Shown here piece after piece: positions 8,590-20,837 of a DNA stretch of 64,000 bases. The translations under genes were made by a program, and so were the position numbers. This DNA comes from Burkholderiales bacterium (GTDB taxonomy: Bacteria; Pseudomonadota; Gammaproteobacteria; Burkholderiales; Burkholderiaceae_F). Location of the stretch: NCBI GenBank assembly GCA_016716275.1, contig JADJWR010000002.1, positions 186,001-250,000 on the forward strand, given 5' to 3'. Under the pieces are notes generated by a model. The model saw only the letters and a list, made by a program, of their open reading frames with translations, was not told where the DNA came from and did not search any database. Numbering within the stretch: position 1 is the first letter of the stretch; the number at the start of each line of letters is the position of its first letter.

Positions 8590-10683
8590 ATGCCGCTCGT
8601 CGCCGTCACCATCGCCCTGTCCGCTTTCCTGCTGTTCCTGGTCCAGCCGATCATCGCCAAGCAGATCCTGCCGTGGTTCGGCGGCACCTCGGCGGTGTGG
8701 ACGACCTGCATGGTCTTCTTCCAGGTGGTGCTGCTCGGCGGCTACGCCTATGCGCACGCGCTGAGCAGCCGCGCCAGCCCGCGCAACCAGGCACGGGTGC
8801 ACATCGCGCTGCTGGCGGCGAGCCTGGCCTTCCTGCCGATCCTCGCCCGCGAGGGCTTCAAGCCGGTCGGCGACGAGGATGCGGCGCTGTCGATCCTGTG
8901 GCTGCTCGCCGCGACGATCGGCCTGCCGTACTTCCTGCTGTCGTCCACCGGTCCGCTGCTGCAGCGCTGGATCGCCCACCGCTTCCCCGAGAAGACGGTC
9001 TACAGGCTGTTCGCGCTGTCGAACTTCGGTTCGCTGCTCGGCCTGCTGGCGTTCCCGTTCCTGATCGAGCCCTTCGCGCCGACGGCCACCCAGGCCTACG
9101 CGTGGAGTGCCGCCTATGCGCTGTTCGCGCTGGCCTGCGCCGTCACCGCCTGGCAGGCGCAACGGGTCCTGACGGCCCGCGCCGGCGAGCCGGCCGCCGC
9201 GGCCGGCGCTGTCGCCGCGCTCGATGCGCAGGCCGCTGCGCCGGGCCTGCGCGACTACGCGCTGTGGCTGGCGCTCGCCGCGCTCGGCTCGGTGCTGCTG
9301 CTGTCGACGACCTCGCACATCACGCAGAACATCGCCTCGGTGCCCTTTCTATGGGTGCTGCCGCTGACGCTGTACCTGCTGACCTTCGTGCTCGCCTTCG
9401 AGGGCCGCGGCGGGCGCGGCTGGTACGAGCGGCGCTGGTGGCTGTTGCCGACCCTGCTGCTGGTGGTGGCGATGAGCTGGGCGCTGTCGGCCAGCCGCGG
9501 CGTGCTCGACATCGGCGTGGCGGTGCCGCTTTACTGCGCCGGCCTGTTCTTCGCCTGCATGTTCTGCCACGGCGAGCTGGCGCACGCCAAGCCGGCGCCG
9601 CGCTACCTGACCCATTTCTACCTGACGCTGTCGGCCGGCGGCGCACTCGGCGGCCTGGCGGTCGGCCTGCTGGCGCCGCGCGTCTTTCCGGCGTACTTCG
9701 AGCTGCCGCTGGCGTTGTTCGCCCTGGCGGCGATCGCCAGCTGGCTGGTGCTCGACAACAGGACGCTGATCGGCCCGGCGCTGATCGCCAGCGCGGCAAC
9801 CGCCTACTCGGGCTGGCAGTACGTCGATTTCGTGCAGCAGGGCACGATCGTCATGCAGCGCAGCTTCCACGGCACGCTGCGCGTGCGCGAGACCGGCAGC
9901 GAAGAACAGCAGGTGCGCCGCCTGCTGCACGGCGTGATCATGCACGGCGAGCAGTTCACCGTGGCCTCCGACCGGCTCGAGCCGGGCACCTACTACGCAC
10001 GCAGCTCCGGCATCGGCCTGGCCATCGCGGCGAGGCAGGCCGCAGGCCCGGTCGCCATGGGCTTCGTCGGGCTCGGCGTCGGCACGCTGTCGGCCTACGG
10101 CCGCGCCGGCGACCTGCTGCGCTTCTACGAACTCGATCCGCAGGTGATCGACGTGGCGCAGCGCCACTTCACCTACCTCGGGGCGAGCCGGGCGGCGATC
10201 GAGTTCGTCATCGGCGATGCGCGGCTGTCGCTCGAGCGCGAGCTGTCGCGCGGCGGCCCGCGCGGCTACGACGTGCTGGCGATCGACGCGTTCTCCAGCG
10301 ACTCGATACCGGTGCACCTGATCACCCGCGAGGCGATCGAGCTTTATGCGCGGCACCTCGCGCCGGACGGCATCATCGCCGTGCACATCTCCAACCGCTT
10401 CCTCGACCTGAAGCCGGTGCTGGCCAACATCGCGCGGGCGACCGGACTCGCCGCGCAGCTGGTGAGCGACTCGCCGCAGGACGATCGCACGGCCTCCAGC
10501 ACCGACTGGGTGCTGCTGGCGCGCGACCCCGCGGTGCTCGGCGATCCGCAGATCGCCGGCCGCGCCGAACCACTCGATCCGGTGCCGGGCTTCTCGCTGT
10601 GGACCGACCAGTTCAACAACCTGCTCGACGTGCTGAAGGTCCGGCCGATCGATGAGCTGCGCGCGCTCCTCGGCCTCGGCTGA
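8590..10683 (+). CDS. fused membrane protein / spermidine synthase-like protein
   Basis: A 697-residue two-part protein. Residues about 1-430 hold ten or more hydrophobic helices; the C-terminal part (about 440-690) is a Rossmann-type spermidine-synthase-like domain with GFVGLGVGTLSAYG (nucleotide-binding loop), FYELDPQVIDVA (acidic strand end) and AIDAFSSDSIPVHL (the place of the catalytic loop). This fused architecture is recurrent in proteobacteria and usually annotated as fused MFS/spermidine synthase; its substrate is unproven. The aldolase gene ends 30 bases upstream, so one transcript is likely. Confidence 0.85.
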   Translation: MPLVAVTIALSAFLLFLVQPIIAKQILPWFGGTSAVWTTCMVFFQVVLLGGYAYAHALSSRASPRNQARVHIALLAASLAFLPILAREGFKPVGDEDAALSILWLLAATIGLPYFLLSSTGPLLQRWIAHRFPEKTVYRLFALSNFGSLLGLLAFPFLIEPFAPTATQAYAWSAAYALFALACAVTAWQAQRVLTARAGEPAAAAGAVAALDAQAAAPGLRDYALWLALAALGSVLLLSTTSHITQNIASVPFLWVLPLTLYLLTFVLAFEGRGGRGWYERRWWLLPTLLLVVAMSWALSASRGVLDIGVAVPLYCAGLFFACMFCHGELAHAKPAPRYLTHFYLTLSAGGALGGLAVGLLAPRVFPAYFELPLALFALAAIASWLVLDNRTLIGPALIASAATAYSGWQYVDFVQQGTIVMQRSFHGTLRVRETGSEEQQVRRLLHGVIMHGEQFTVASDRLEPGTYYARSSGIGLAIAARQAAGPVAMGFVGLGVGTLSAYGRAGDLLRFYELDPQVIDVAQRHFTYLGASRAAIEFVIGDARLSLERELSRGGPRGYDVLAIDAFSSDSIPVHLITREAIELYARHLAPDGIIAVHISNRFLDLKPVLANIARATGLAAQLVSDSPQDDRTASSTDWVLLARDPAVLGDPQIAGRAEPLDPVPGFSLWTDQFNNLLDVLKVRPIDELRALLGLG

Positions 10684-10848
10684 GGCCGGTCGAGCGGCTC
10701 GGCCGGCGGCGGCAGGCCGAACGAGCGCTGCGCCGGCATGGCGGGCGAGGCGGATGACGGCGCCGCGCCGCGAGCGTTTCTCCGGCGCCGGACGACGAGA
10801 TGCGGTTACGGCATACTTGCGCGCCTTTTGCAGAGCATCCGTCGCTAA

Positions 10849-11334
10849 ATGTCCGCTGCCGCCAAGACCGTCCGCAAGCCGAAGATCATCGTCCGCAACT
10901 CGCGCGTCCACGGACGCGGCGTCTACGCCGGGCGCAGGCTCAAGAAGGGCGAGCGGATCGTCGAGTACAAGGGCGAGGTCATCACCTGGCGCGAGGCCGA
11001 CCGCAGGCCGCCGTCGGATCCGGACGATCCTTCGCACACCTTCTACTTCTCGCTCGAGGACGGCAAGCGGGTGATCGACGCCAGCGTCGGCGGCAACGCG
11101 GCGCGCTGGATCAACCATTCCTGCGCTCCCAACTGCGAGACCGAGGAAGACGACGGCCGGGTGTGGATCGAGGCGCTGCGCGACATCCGTGGCGGCGAGG
11201 AACTGTTCTACGACTACGGCCTCGTCATCGACGAGCGGATCACGCCGACCCTGAAGAAGCAGTACCGCTGCCTGTGCGGCGCGAAGGACTGCCGCGGCAC
11301 CATGCTGGCGCTGCGCAAACGGAAGAGCAAATAG
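10849..11334 (+). CDS. SET domain protein-lysine methyltransferase
   Basis: A 161-residue protein consisting of a short basic N-terminus and one SET domain. Diagnostic pieces are VHGRGVYAG near 20, RWINHSCAPNCE near 84-95 (the pseudoknot that forms the S-adenosylmethionine and active site) and ELFYDYG near 117-123 with the catalytic Tyr. A post-SET-like cysteine cluster follows (YRCLCGAKDCRG), which together with the upstream Cys would bind zinc. SET proteins methylate lysines in proteins; in bacteria the targets may be host histones, ribosomal proteins or DNA-binding proteins. The target here is unknown. It is followed after 11 bases by the DUF1993 gene. Confidence 0.9.
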   Translation: MSAAAKTVRKPKIIVRNSRVHGRGVYAGRRLKKGERIVEYKGEVITWREADRRPPSDPDDPSHTFYFSLEDGKRVIDASVGGNAARWINHSCAPNCETEEDDGRVWIEALRDIRGGEELFYDYGLVIDERITPTLKKQYRCLCGAKDCRGTMLALRKRKSK

Positions 11335-11345
11335 GACGAACGGCG

Positions 11346-11852
11346 ATGCAGGCTCCGATGTATGCGTTCAGCGTGCCGGTGTTCGTCAAGACCCTCGGCA
11401 ACCTGTCGGCGATCCTGGCCAAGGCCGCGGCCCACGCCGAACAGAAGAAGTTCGACCCGGCGGTGCTGCTCGCCATGCGCCTGGCGCCGGACATGTTCCC
11501 GCTGCTGCGGCAGGTGCGCATCGCCTGCGACTTCGCCAAGGGCGCCACCGCGCGGCTGGCCGGCGAGGAGCCGCCGCAGTGGGAGGACAACGAGACCACG
11601 ATCGCCGATCTGCAGGCGCGGATCGCCCGCACCATCGCCTTCGTGCAGGGCTTCGATCCGCAGCGGTTCGAGGGCGCTCAGGCGCGCAGGGTGACGGTCA
11701 CGATGCGCGGCGAGCCGGTCGAGTACGTCGGCCTGCCGTACCTGGCGCACGCCGTGCTGCCCAACTTCTTCTTCCACGCCACCACCGCCTACGACATCCT
11801 GCGCCACGCGGGAGTCGAGCTGGGCAAGCGCGACTTCATCGGCACGGTCTGA
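11346..11852 (+). CDS. DUF1993 family protein
   Basis: A 168-residue soluble protein of the DUF1993 family (start MYAFSVPVF, then LAMRLAPDMFPLLRQVRIACDFAKGA, and PNFFFHATTAYDILRHAGVELGKRDFIG at the end). The helical pattern with conserved His near the C-terminus resembles the DinB-like four-helix-bundle metalloproteins, so a metal-dependent role is possible but not shown. It lies in the same direction immediately behind the SET gene, probably in one operon. Confidence 0.85.
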   Translation: MQAPMYAFSVPVFVKTLGNLSAILAKAAAHAEQKKFDPAVLLAMRLAPDMFPLLRQVRIACDFAKGATARLAGEEPPQWEDNETTIADLQARIARTIAFVQGFDPQRFEGAQARRVTVTMRGEPVEYVGLPYLAHAVLPNFFFHATTAYDILRHAGVELGKRDFIGTV

Positions 11853-11870
11853 GCCGCGCGCAAGCCTGCT

Positions 11871-11935
11871 GCGGGCGCCGATCCTGCGCCCGCGGTGCCA
11901 AAGACCGCGCTGCCGCCGGCTTGAATCGCCGGCGG
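11871..11935 (+). terminator. two tandem hairpins after DUF1993
   Basis: Two perfect 8-bp stems occur within 65 bases: GCGGGCGC/GCGCCCGC with a 7-base loop (11871-11893) and CCGCCGGC/GCCGGCGG with a 7-base loop (11913-11935). Lying between the SET/DUF1993 pair and hppD, they probably end or stabilise the upstream transcript. Neither is followed by a T run. Confidence 0.4.
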
Positions 11936-11982
11936 GCCTCCGTCATGCTGCGCCGGCGCGCAGCGATTCCGGGAGGATGGCG

Positions 11983-13059
<1,077 letters not shown>

Positions 13060-13072
13060 AGCGGGGACTGCG

Positions 13073-13378
13073 ATGGACAGGCTGACACCGCAGCGGGCGC
13101 GCGAGCTTCTCGCCACGCTGCCCGACTGGAGCTTCGACGAGGCGCGCGGGGCGATCAGCCGCCGTTTCGTGTTCGCCGACTTCGCGCAGGCCTTCGCCTT
13201 CATGACCGAGGTGGCGCTGGCGGCCGAGAAGCGCGACCACCACCCGGAGTGGAGCAACGTCTACAACCGGGTCGAGGTCGTGCTCACCACCCACGACGCC
13301 GGCGGGCTGACGGAGAAGGACGTCGATCTCGCCCGCGTCTGCGACGGCGCCTACCATGCCGCCAAACGGGGGCATTGA
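13073..13378 (+). CDS. phhB: pterin-4a-carbinolamine dehydratase
   Basis: A 101-residue protein that dehydrates 4a-hydroxytetrahydropterin and so recycles the cofactor of phenylalanine hydroxylase. The family core EKRDHHPEWSNVYNRVEV (about residues 54-71), with the active-site His pair and the Pro-Glu-Trp, is intact, followed by TTHDAGGLTEKD. It sits between hppD and an SDR gene with 13- and 3-base gaps, so it is very probably co-transcribed. A phenylalanine hydroxylase gene (phhA) is not in the window. Confidence 0.95.
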   Translation: MDRLTPQRARELLATLPDWSFDEARGAISRRFVFADFAQAFAFMTEVALAAEKRDHHPEWSNVYNRVEVVLTTHDAGGLTEKDVDLARVCDGAYHAAKRGH

Positions 13379-13381
13379 CCG

Positions 13382-14086
13382 ATGGAATTCGCCGACCGAA
13401 CCGTCATCGTCACCGGCGCCGCCGGCAACCTCGGCCGCGCCGTGGCTGCCGCGTTCGCCGAGCGCGGCGCCAACCTGGTGCTGGTCGACCTGAAGGACGA
13501 GGCGCTGGCGCGCGCCTACGGCGCCGCGGGCGAAAAGCGCCTGTTCGCGCCGGCCAACCTGCTCGACGCGGCGCAGGCCGAATCGGTGGCGCAGCGGGCG
13601 GTCGAGCGCTTCGGCCGCGTCGACGTGCTCTGCAATCTGGCCGGCGGCTTCCGCATGGGCGAACCGGTGCACGCCACCTCGACGGGGACGCTGGAGTTCC
13701 TGCTCGACCTGAACGTGCGCACGATGCTGGCGATGTCGCACGCGGCGGTGCCGCGCATGCTCGCCGCCGGCCGCGGCAAGGTGGTCAACGTCGGCGCGTA
13801 TTCCGCGCAGAAGGGCGCGGCGATGATGGGCGCCTACGTCGCCGCCAAGAGCGCGGTGATCCGGCTCACCGAGTCGATGGCCGCCGAGCTGCGCGAGCAG
13901 GGCATCAACGTCAACTGCGTGGCTCCGACGATCATCGACACGCCGGAGAACCGCGCCGCGATGCCGGACGCCGACCCGTCGCGCTGGGTGGCGCCGGCCG
14001 ATCTGGCCAGCGTGATCGTCTTTCTCGCCTCCGACAGCGCGCGTGCGATCCACGGCGCCGCCGTTCCGGTGACCGGACTGAGTTGA
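13382..14086 (+). CDS. short-chain dehydrogenase/reductase (SDR)
   Basis: A 234-residue classical SDR. The NAD(P)-binding motif is TGAAGNLG near 11-18, the acidic residue of LVLVDLKDE near 36-40 favours NAD, and NLAGGF (near 83) corresponds to the usual NAG motif. The active-site pair is YVAAK near 152-156, preceded by a Ser in VGAYSAQKG. It is short because the C-terminal substrate lid is compact. It follows phhB after 3 bases; an oxidoreductase in aromatic or side-chain metabolism is likely, but the substrate is unknown. Confidence 0.88.
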   Translation: MEFADRTVIVTGAAGNLGRAVAAAFAERGANLVLVDLKDEALARAYGAAGEKRLFAPANLLDAAQAESVAQRAVERFGRVDVLCNLAGGFRMGEPVHATSTGTLEFLLDLNVRTMLAMSHAAVPRMLAAGRGKVVNVGAYSAQKGAAMMGAYVAAKSAVIRLTESMAAELREQGINVNCVAPTIIDTPENRAAMPDADPSRWVAPADLASVIVFLASDSARAIHGAAVPVTGLS

Positions 14087-14138
14087 ACCCAAGCGCGGCC
14101 ACGACACGGGCAACCGCGGGGCCGTAAGGAGAGAACGG

Positions 14139-14687
14139 ATGCTGAAGATCGACAGGATTCACCACGTCGCCTACCGCTGCAAGGACGCCAAGGAAACGGT
14201 CGACTGGTACCGCAGGATGCTGAACATGGACTTCGTGCTGGCGATCGCCGAGGACCAGGTGCCGTCGACCAAGGAGCCCGACCCGTACATGCACATCTTC
14301 ATCGACGCCGGCGGCGGCAACGTGCTCGCCTTCTTCGAGCTGCCGACCAAGCCCGAGATGGGACGCGACCCGAACACCCCGGCGTGGGTGCAGCACATCG
14401 CCTTCAAGGTCAAGGACCGCGCAACGCTGCTCGCGTACCGCGAGCATCTGCAGGGCAACGGCGTCGAAGTGCTCGGCGTCACCGACCACGGCGCCTTCCA
14501 CTCGATCTACTTCTTCGACCCCAGCGGCCACCGGATCGAGCTGGCCTGCCCCGACCCGGACGAGGAGGCGACCATGAAGAAGCTCGACGCGGTGAAGTGG
14601 GAGATGCTGGAGGAGTGGTCGAGGACCAAGCGGGCGCCGAAACACGCGGCGTTCCTGCACCAGCGGGAGTTCAAGCAGCCGGGGTGA
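14139..14687 (+). CDS. VOC (glyoxalase/dioxygenase) superfamily protein
   Basis: A 182-residue single-polypeptide member of the vicinal oxygen chelate superfamily. Two beta-alpha-beta modules are seen: RIHHVAYRCKDAKETVDWY at the start (metal His in HHVAYRC), then WVQHIAFKVKD near 85 (second His) and DPSGHRIELACP near 128 (Glu in HRIEL). The C-terminal 40 residues are charged and unusual for simple glyoxalases. A good Shine-Dalgarno (AAGGAGAG) precedes the ATG. Placement after hppD, phhB and the SDR suggests part of the same aromatic-acid degradation operon, but it could be a dioxygenase, isomerase or resistance protein. Confidence 0.83.
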   Translation: MLKIDRIHHVAYRCKDAKETVDWYRRMLNMDFVLAIAEDQVPSTKEPDPYMHIFIDAGGGNVLAFFELPTKPEMGRDPNTPAWVQHIAFKVKDRATLLAYREHLQGNGVEVLGVTDHGAFHSIYFFDPSGHRIELACPDPDEEATMKKLDAVKWEMLEEWSRTKRAPKHAAFLHQREFKQPG

Positions 14688-14768
14688 TCGGCGCGGGCAC
14701 CGGCCTGAATGAGTGGTCAGGCAGGATTGGATCCTCCCCGCTTTCGGACGCGCCCGGCGATCCCCTGA

Positions 14769-15524
14769 TCACCGCGTCATCAGCGCGAACACGCCCCAGC
14801 CCAGGTATTCACGCGTGCAAGCGGCGTAGCGCTCGGGTTCCGCGGTCAGTCTGGCCCGGACGTCTTCCGCGAGCTCGTCGTCGGGATTGGCTTCGAGCCA
14901 TCGGCGCATGGTGAGCCACTTGGCCGCCTCGTATCTGTCCCAGCTGTCCTGGTCCGCCAGAACCATTTCCACGACGTCGTAGCCGAGGCGGCCGAAAGAC
15001 GCGAGAAGTTCCGGCAGCAGGAGAAACTCGGAGATCGAGCCGGCAAGACACCCCCTGGCAACATCTTCCGTCGGCGGTAACTGCCGCCAGTAGGGTTCGC
15101 CGATGAGGATGATCCCTGCGGGGCGGAGGCTCTGCGCCAGTAGCCCGATGGTGCCGGCGACTCCTCCTGCGATCCACGTGGCACCGAGACAGGCTGCCAC
15201 ACCGGCCTTCTCGTCGGAGACGAAGCCTGCCGCATCGCCATGGATGAACCTGACTCGATCGGCGACACCGAGTTCTTCAGCGCGGAGTCTCGCTTGCTCG
15301 GTGAACAGCCGGCTCATGTCGATGCCGGTGCCGACGACTCCGTAATCGCGTGCCCAGGTGCACAGCATCTCCCCCGAACCGCTGCCGAGGTCGAGCACTC
15401 GGGTTCCCGCTTCCAGACGCAGCGCCGCGCCGAGAGTGGCGAGCTTTTCGGGTGTGAACGGGTTGTGGATGCGGTGAGCACTTTCGGTGATGTTGAAGAT
15501 CCGTGGGATATCCAATGCAGACAA
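14769..15524 (-). CDS. class I SAM-dependent methyltransferase
   Basis: A 251-residue methyltransferase. Motif I is VLDLGSGSGEML near 43-54, the acidic GIDMS follows near 68, and the segment VRFIHGDAAGF near 94 is the adenine-binding region; later GIILIGEPYW is the motif-III strand. There is no signal or membrane segment, so it is a cytoplasmic small-molecule or protein methyltransferase with unknown substrate. It lies 74 bases downstream of the CIA30 gene on the same strand and converges with the VOC gene. Confidence 0.85.
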   Translation of the reverse strand: MSALDIPRIFNITESAHRIHNPFTPEKLATLGAALRLEAGTRVLDLGSGSGEMLCTWARDYGVVGTGIDMSRLFTEQARLRAEELGVADRVRFIHGDAAGFVSDEKAGVAACLGATWIAGGVAGTIGLLAQSLRPAGIILIGEPYWRQLPPTEDVARGCLAGSISEFLLLPELLASFGRLGYDVVEMVLADQDSWDRYEAAKWLTMRRWLEANPDDELAEDVRARLTAEPERYAACTREYLGWGVFALMTR

Positions 15525-15598
15525 TCTCCTTGTGGGTATCGATAGGTTCGGTCACTGCCTGGCATTGAAAGGAAAAGTCGCAGGGCCGCTCGCCGAGG

Positions 15599-16090
15599 TC
15601 AGCGCAGCGGTTCGATCCGCAGCAGGTCGAGCGCGAACGGCCCGCGGCCGTCGCGGTGGTCGGCCTTGGTGATCATCACGCCGATGCCGACGATGTCGGC
15701 GAAGCGGATCGGCGGCGCCTCTGGCACGGGCCGGCCGCGGAAGCTCGCCGCGAACTGCGGCCAGCGCAACTCGGCCCGCGTGAGCTCGCCGGCGCGGGTG
15801 TCGAACACGGCGGAGTAGGCGAACCACTGCTCGGCGCCGGTGGCCGCATCGCGCGTGTACACGCGCAGCCGGTAGCGGTTGCCGTCGCCGCGCGCGTTGA
15901 CCACCAAGCCTGCGGCATCGCCGCCGGGCGCAGCGTCGAACGGCCGCCGCATCGACGCGAAGCCGCCGTTGTGCTCCAGCCGCACTTCGCCGGAAAAGCG
16001 CAGCGCCTCGCCGCGCCGCTCGACGCGCGAACTCGACACACCGCCCATCACGGTGTCGTTGGCAAGGCGCCAGGCGGAAGGGTCGAGCAA
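15599..16090 (-). CDS. CIA30 family protein, apparently frameshifted at its 5' end
   Basis: The product (163 residues from a TTG start at 16090) matches the CIA30 (complex I intermediate-associated protein 30) fold: WRLANDTVMGGVSSS at the start, GGFASMRRPFD near 43 and FADIVGIGVMITKAD near the end. Bacterial members form a galactose-binding-like beta sandwich with no established role. No good start exists in this frame. On the same strand, an ATG at 16208 in another frame encodes a signal-like hydrophobic N-terminus (TTAALIAACLSF, then TAAAAP). Removing one base near the G4 run at 16099-16102 would join both into an exported protein of about 202 residues. Either a frameshift or a base-calling error is likely. 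Confidence 0.75.
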   Translation of the reverse strand: MLDPSAWRLANDTVMGGVSSSRVERRGEALRFSGEVRLEHNGGFASMRRPFDAAPGGDAAGLVVNARGDGNRYRLRVYTRDAATGAEQWFAYSAVFDTRAGELTRAELRWPQFAASFRGRPVPEAPPIRFADIVGIGVMITKADHRDGRGPFALDLLRIEPLR

Positions 16091-16315
16091 CGGGTCCAGG
16101 GGCCGCGGCGGCAGTCATGGTGAAGGAGAGGCAGGCGGCGATCAGCGCCGCGGTCGTGCCGGGAGTCGGGTGCGAACGACCGCCCTCCTCGGCTCGGTTC
16201 GGAGTCATCGCGGCAAGTCTATCGCCGCGCCCTGCGGCTCAGGCGGCGTCGACCACGGACAGGACCCGGGCGACGCCGCCCGGCGTACGCTTGCGGACCG
16301 GAGCCTGTCGCGCCG

Positions 16316-18744
<2,429 letters not shown>

Positions 18745-18748
<4 letters not shown>

Positions 18749-19215
18749 ACGTCGAACAGTTTCGCGTGCTGATCCGGCCGGTGGCCGAGGCGGTTGCCGG
18801 CCGCCCGGTGGTGGCGGAACTCGGCGACCAACTCGACCGCCGCTTCCCGCCCGACGGCGGCGAGTTCCGGGCGATCGAGTCGGCCTGCCATGCGGCGATC
18901 GCCGCCGGCTGGATGTGCGCGCAGGGCGGCGCCGGGCGCCGCTTCGGCCGAGTGATCGAGCCGGGGCCGCAGACGCTTGGGCTGAGCGTCGACGTGGTCG
19001 ACCTGACCGACATCGTCGGCCCGCATCACCGGCACCCGAACGGCGAGATCTGCATGGTGATGCCGGTGACGCCGTCCGCGCGCTTCGACGGCAAGGGCGC
19101 CGGCTGGAAGGTCTACCCGCCGGGCTCGGCGCATCGCCCCACCGTCACCGCCGGCCGGGCGCTGGTGCTGTACCTGCTGCCGGAAGGGAAGATCGAGTTC
19201 ACGCCGACCGCGTGA
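18745..19215 (+). CDS. DUF4863 / hydroxylaminobenzoate lyase (PnbB)-like cupin protein
   Basis: A 156-residue protein with a cupin-type metal-binding signature, GPHHRHPNGEICMVMPV near 94-110, with two His and one Glu, and a second conserved His in GSAHRPTVTAG. I place it in the DUF4863 family, to which 4-hydroxylaminobenzoate lyase PnbB belongs; this is from memory of the family and not tested. Its start overlaps the copA stop by four bases (ATGA), which implies translational coupling. No nitrobenzoate pathway genes are nearby, so a lyase role on another aromatic substrate, or a metal-linked role with CopA, is equally possible. Confidence 0.6.
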
Positions 19216-19230
19216 AGCGCTGTTGCGCCG

Positions 19231-20700
19231 CTACTTGCGCCAGAACGCGGCGGTGAACAGCACGAACACCGACATCATCTCCAGCCGGCCGAGCAGCATC
19301 GCCACCGTGCAGACCCAGGTCTCGAAGTCGTTGAGCACCGCGTAGTTGCTCGCCGGACCGACCTGGTTCAGCCCCGGGCCCATGTTGTTGACGCTGGCGA
19401 CCACCGCCGAGAAGGCGGTGATCACGTCGAGTCCGGAGACGACCAGCAGGAAGGTCAGCGCGAGGATCGTCGTGCCGTACATCAGCATGAAGGCGAGCAC
19501 GGCGAAGATGACGTTGTTCTCGACCACTGCCTCGCCGATGCGGATCGGGTTGATCACCCGCGGGTGCAGGGCGCGCAGCATCTCGCGGCGCGCCTGCTTC
19601 AGCAGCACGATGAAGCGGATCATCTTGATGCCGGCGCCGGTCGAGCCGGCGCTGGTGGCCAGGCCGGAGAGCATCAGCATGAACCACGGCGCGAAGCTCG
19701 GCCACTGGTTGAAGTCGACCGTCGCGTAGCCGGTGGTCGAGGCGATCGACACCACGTTGAAGGCCGAGGCGCGCAGCGCCACCAGCGGGTCCGCATACAC
19801 GCCCTGCCAATGCAGGTAGGCCGCCACCAGCAGCACGCTGGCGGCCAGCACGATGACCGTGCCGCGTGCCTCGGTGTCGGTGAGCAGCACGCCGATCGAG
19901 CGCTTGCGCAGGCACAGGAAGTACAGGGCGAAGTTGAGGCTCGCCAGCGTCATGAAGACGACCGCCGTCCATTCGAGCAGCGGCGAGGCGAACTGGCCGA
20001 AGCTGGCGTCGTATGGCGACAGTCCGCCGAGGCTCATGGTGGTGAACATGTGCATCGCCGCGTCCAGCGCACCCATGCCGCCGGACCAGTAGGCGAGGAA
20101 GCAGGCCAGCGAGATCGCGCCATAGACGGTCCACAGGCCGACCGCGGTGTCGGTGATGCGCGGCGTCAGCTTGGCGTCCTTGATCGGCCCGGCGGTCTCG
20201 GCGCGGAAAAGCTGCGTGCCGCCGACGCCGAGCATCGGCAGGATCGCCACCATCAGCACCAAAATGCCCATGCCGCCCATCCACTGCAGCAGGCAGCGCC
20301 AGAAGTTGATCGACGCCGGCAGCGCGTCGAGGCCGGAGAGCACGGTCGCGCCGGTGGTCGTCATGCCGCTCATCGCCTCGAAGTAGGCGTCGGTGAACGA
20401 CAGGCCAGGCAGGTGCAGCAGCAGCGGCAGCGTGGCGAACGCCGGCAGCGCCGTCCAGATCAGCGTCACCAGCAGGAAGCCGTCGCGCGGCTGCAGTTCG
20501 CGCCGGAAGCGCCGCGTTGCCAGCCACAGCGTCGCTCCGCTGGCGAAGGTGATCAGGAACGCCGTGTCGTAGGCGATCAGCGCCCCTTCGTCGCGGACGA
20601 AGGCGACCGTCAGCGGCGCCAGCATGGTCACCGCGAACACGGCGATGGCCGCGCCGAGTATGTTGACGATCGGAAACAGCGAGTTGGCCAGCCGGTTCAT
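19231..20700 (-). CDS. trkH: TrkH family potassium uptake protein
   Basis: A 489-residue integral membrane protein, the K+-translocating subunit of the Trk system. The four selectivity-filter regions of the four-repeat channel are visible: AMSGMTTTGATVLSG near 110, SLGGLSPYDASFG near 220, ASTTGYATVDFN near 322 and SVNNMGPGLN near 437. Trk also needs the NAD-binding TrkA, not encoded here. Length is standard. It converges with the DUF4863-type gene and is read in the same direction as the NAD-glutamate dehydrogenase that lies upstream of it. Confidence 0.94.
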   Translation of the reverse strand: MNRLANSLFPIVNILGAAIAVFAVTMLAPLTVAFVRDEGALIAYDTAFLITFASGATLWLATRRFRRELQPRDGFLLVTLIWTALPAFATLPLLLHLPGLSFTDAYFEAMSGMTTTGATVLSGLDALPASINFWRCLLQWMGGMGILVLMVAILPMLGVGGTQLFRAETAGPIKDAKLTPRITDTAVGLWTVYGAISLACFLAYWSGGMGALDAAMHMFTTMSLGGLSPYDASFGQFASPLLEWTAVVFMTLASLNFALYFLCLRKRSIGVLLTDTEARGTVIVLAASVLLVAAYLHWQGVYADPLVALRASAFNVVSIASTTGYATVDFNQWPSFAPWFMLMLSGLATSAGSTGAGIKMIRFIVLLKQARREMLRALHPRVINPIRIGEAVVENNVIFAVLAFMLMYGTTILALTFLLVVSGLDVITAFSAVVASVNNMGPGLNQVGPASNYAVLNDFETWVCTVAMLLGRLEMMSVFVLFTAAFWRK

Positions 20701-20837
20701 CGTTTGCCGCGCGACGGCGGGCGCGATTATGCGCTGTCGGCTAAGGGGTTGCCCGCCCCCGGAAAGGCGGCATCACCGCAGCGCATCGCGGCGCTGCCTC
20801 GGGCGCGTCGTCCGGCACCGGCCCGGCACCGGCGGGC

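Noticed and set aside
16209..16315. CueR-type operator before copA
   Set aside because: No inverted repeat resembling the CueR site with a long promoter spacer could be found.
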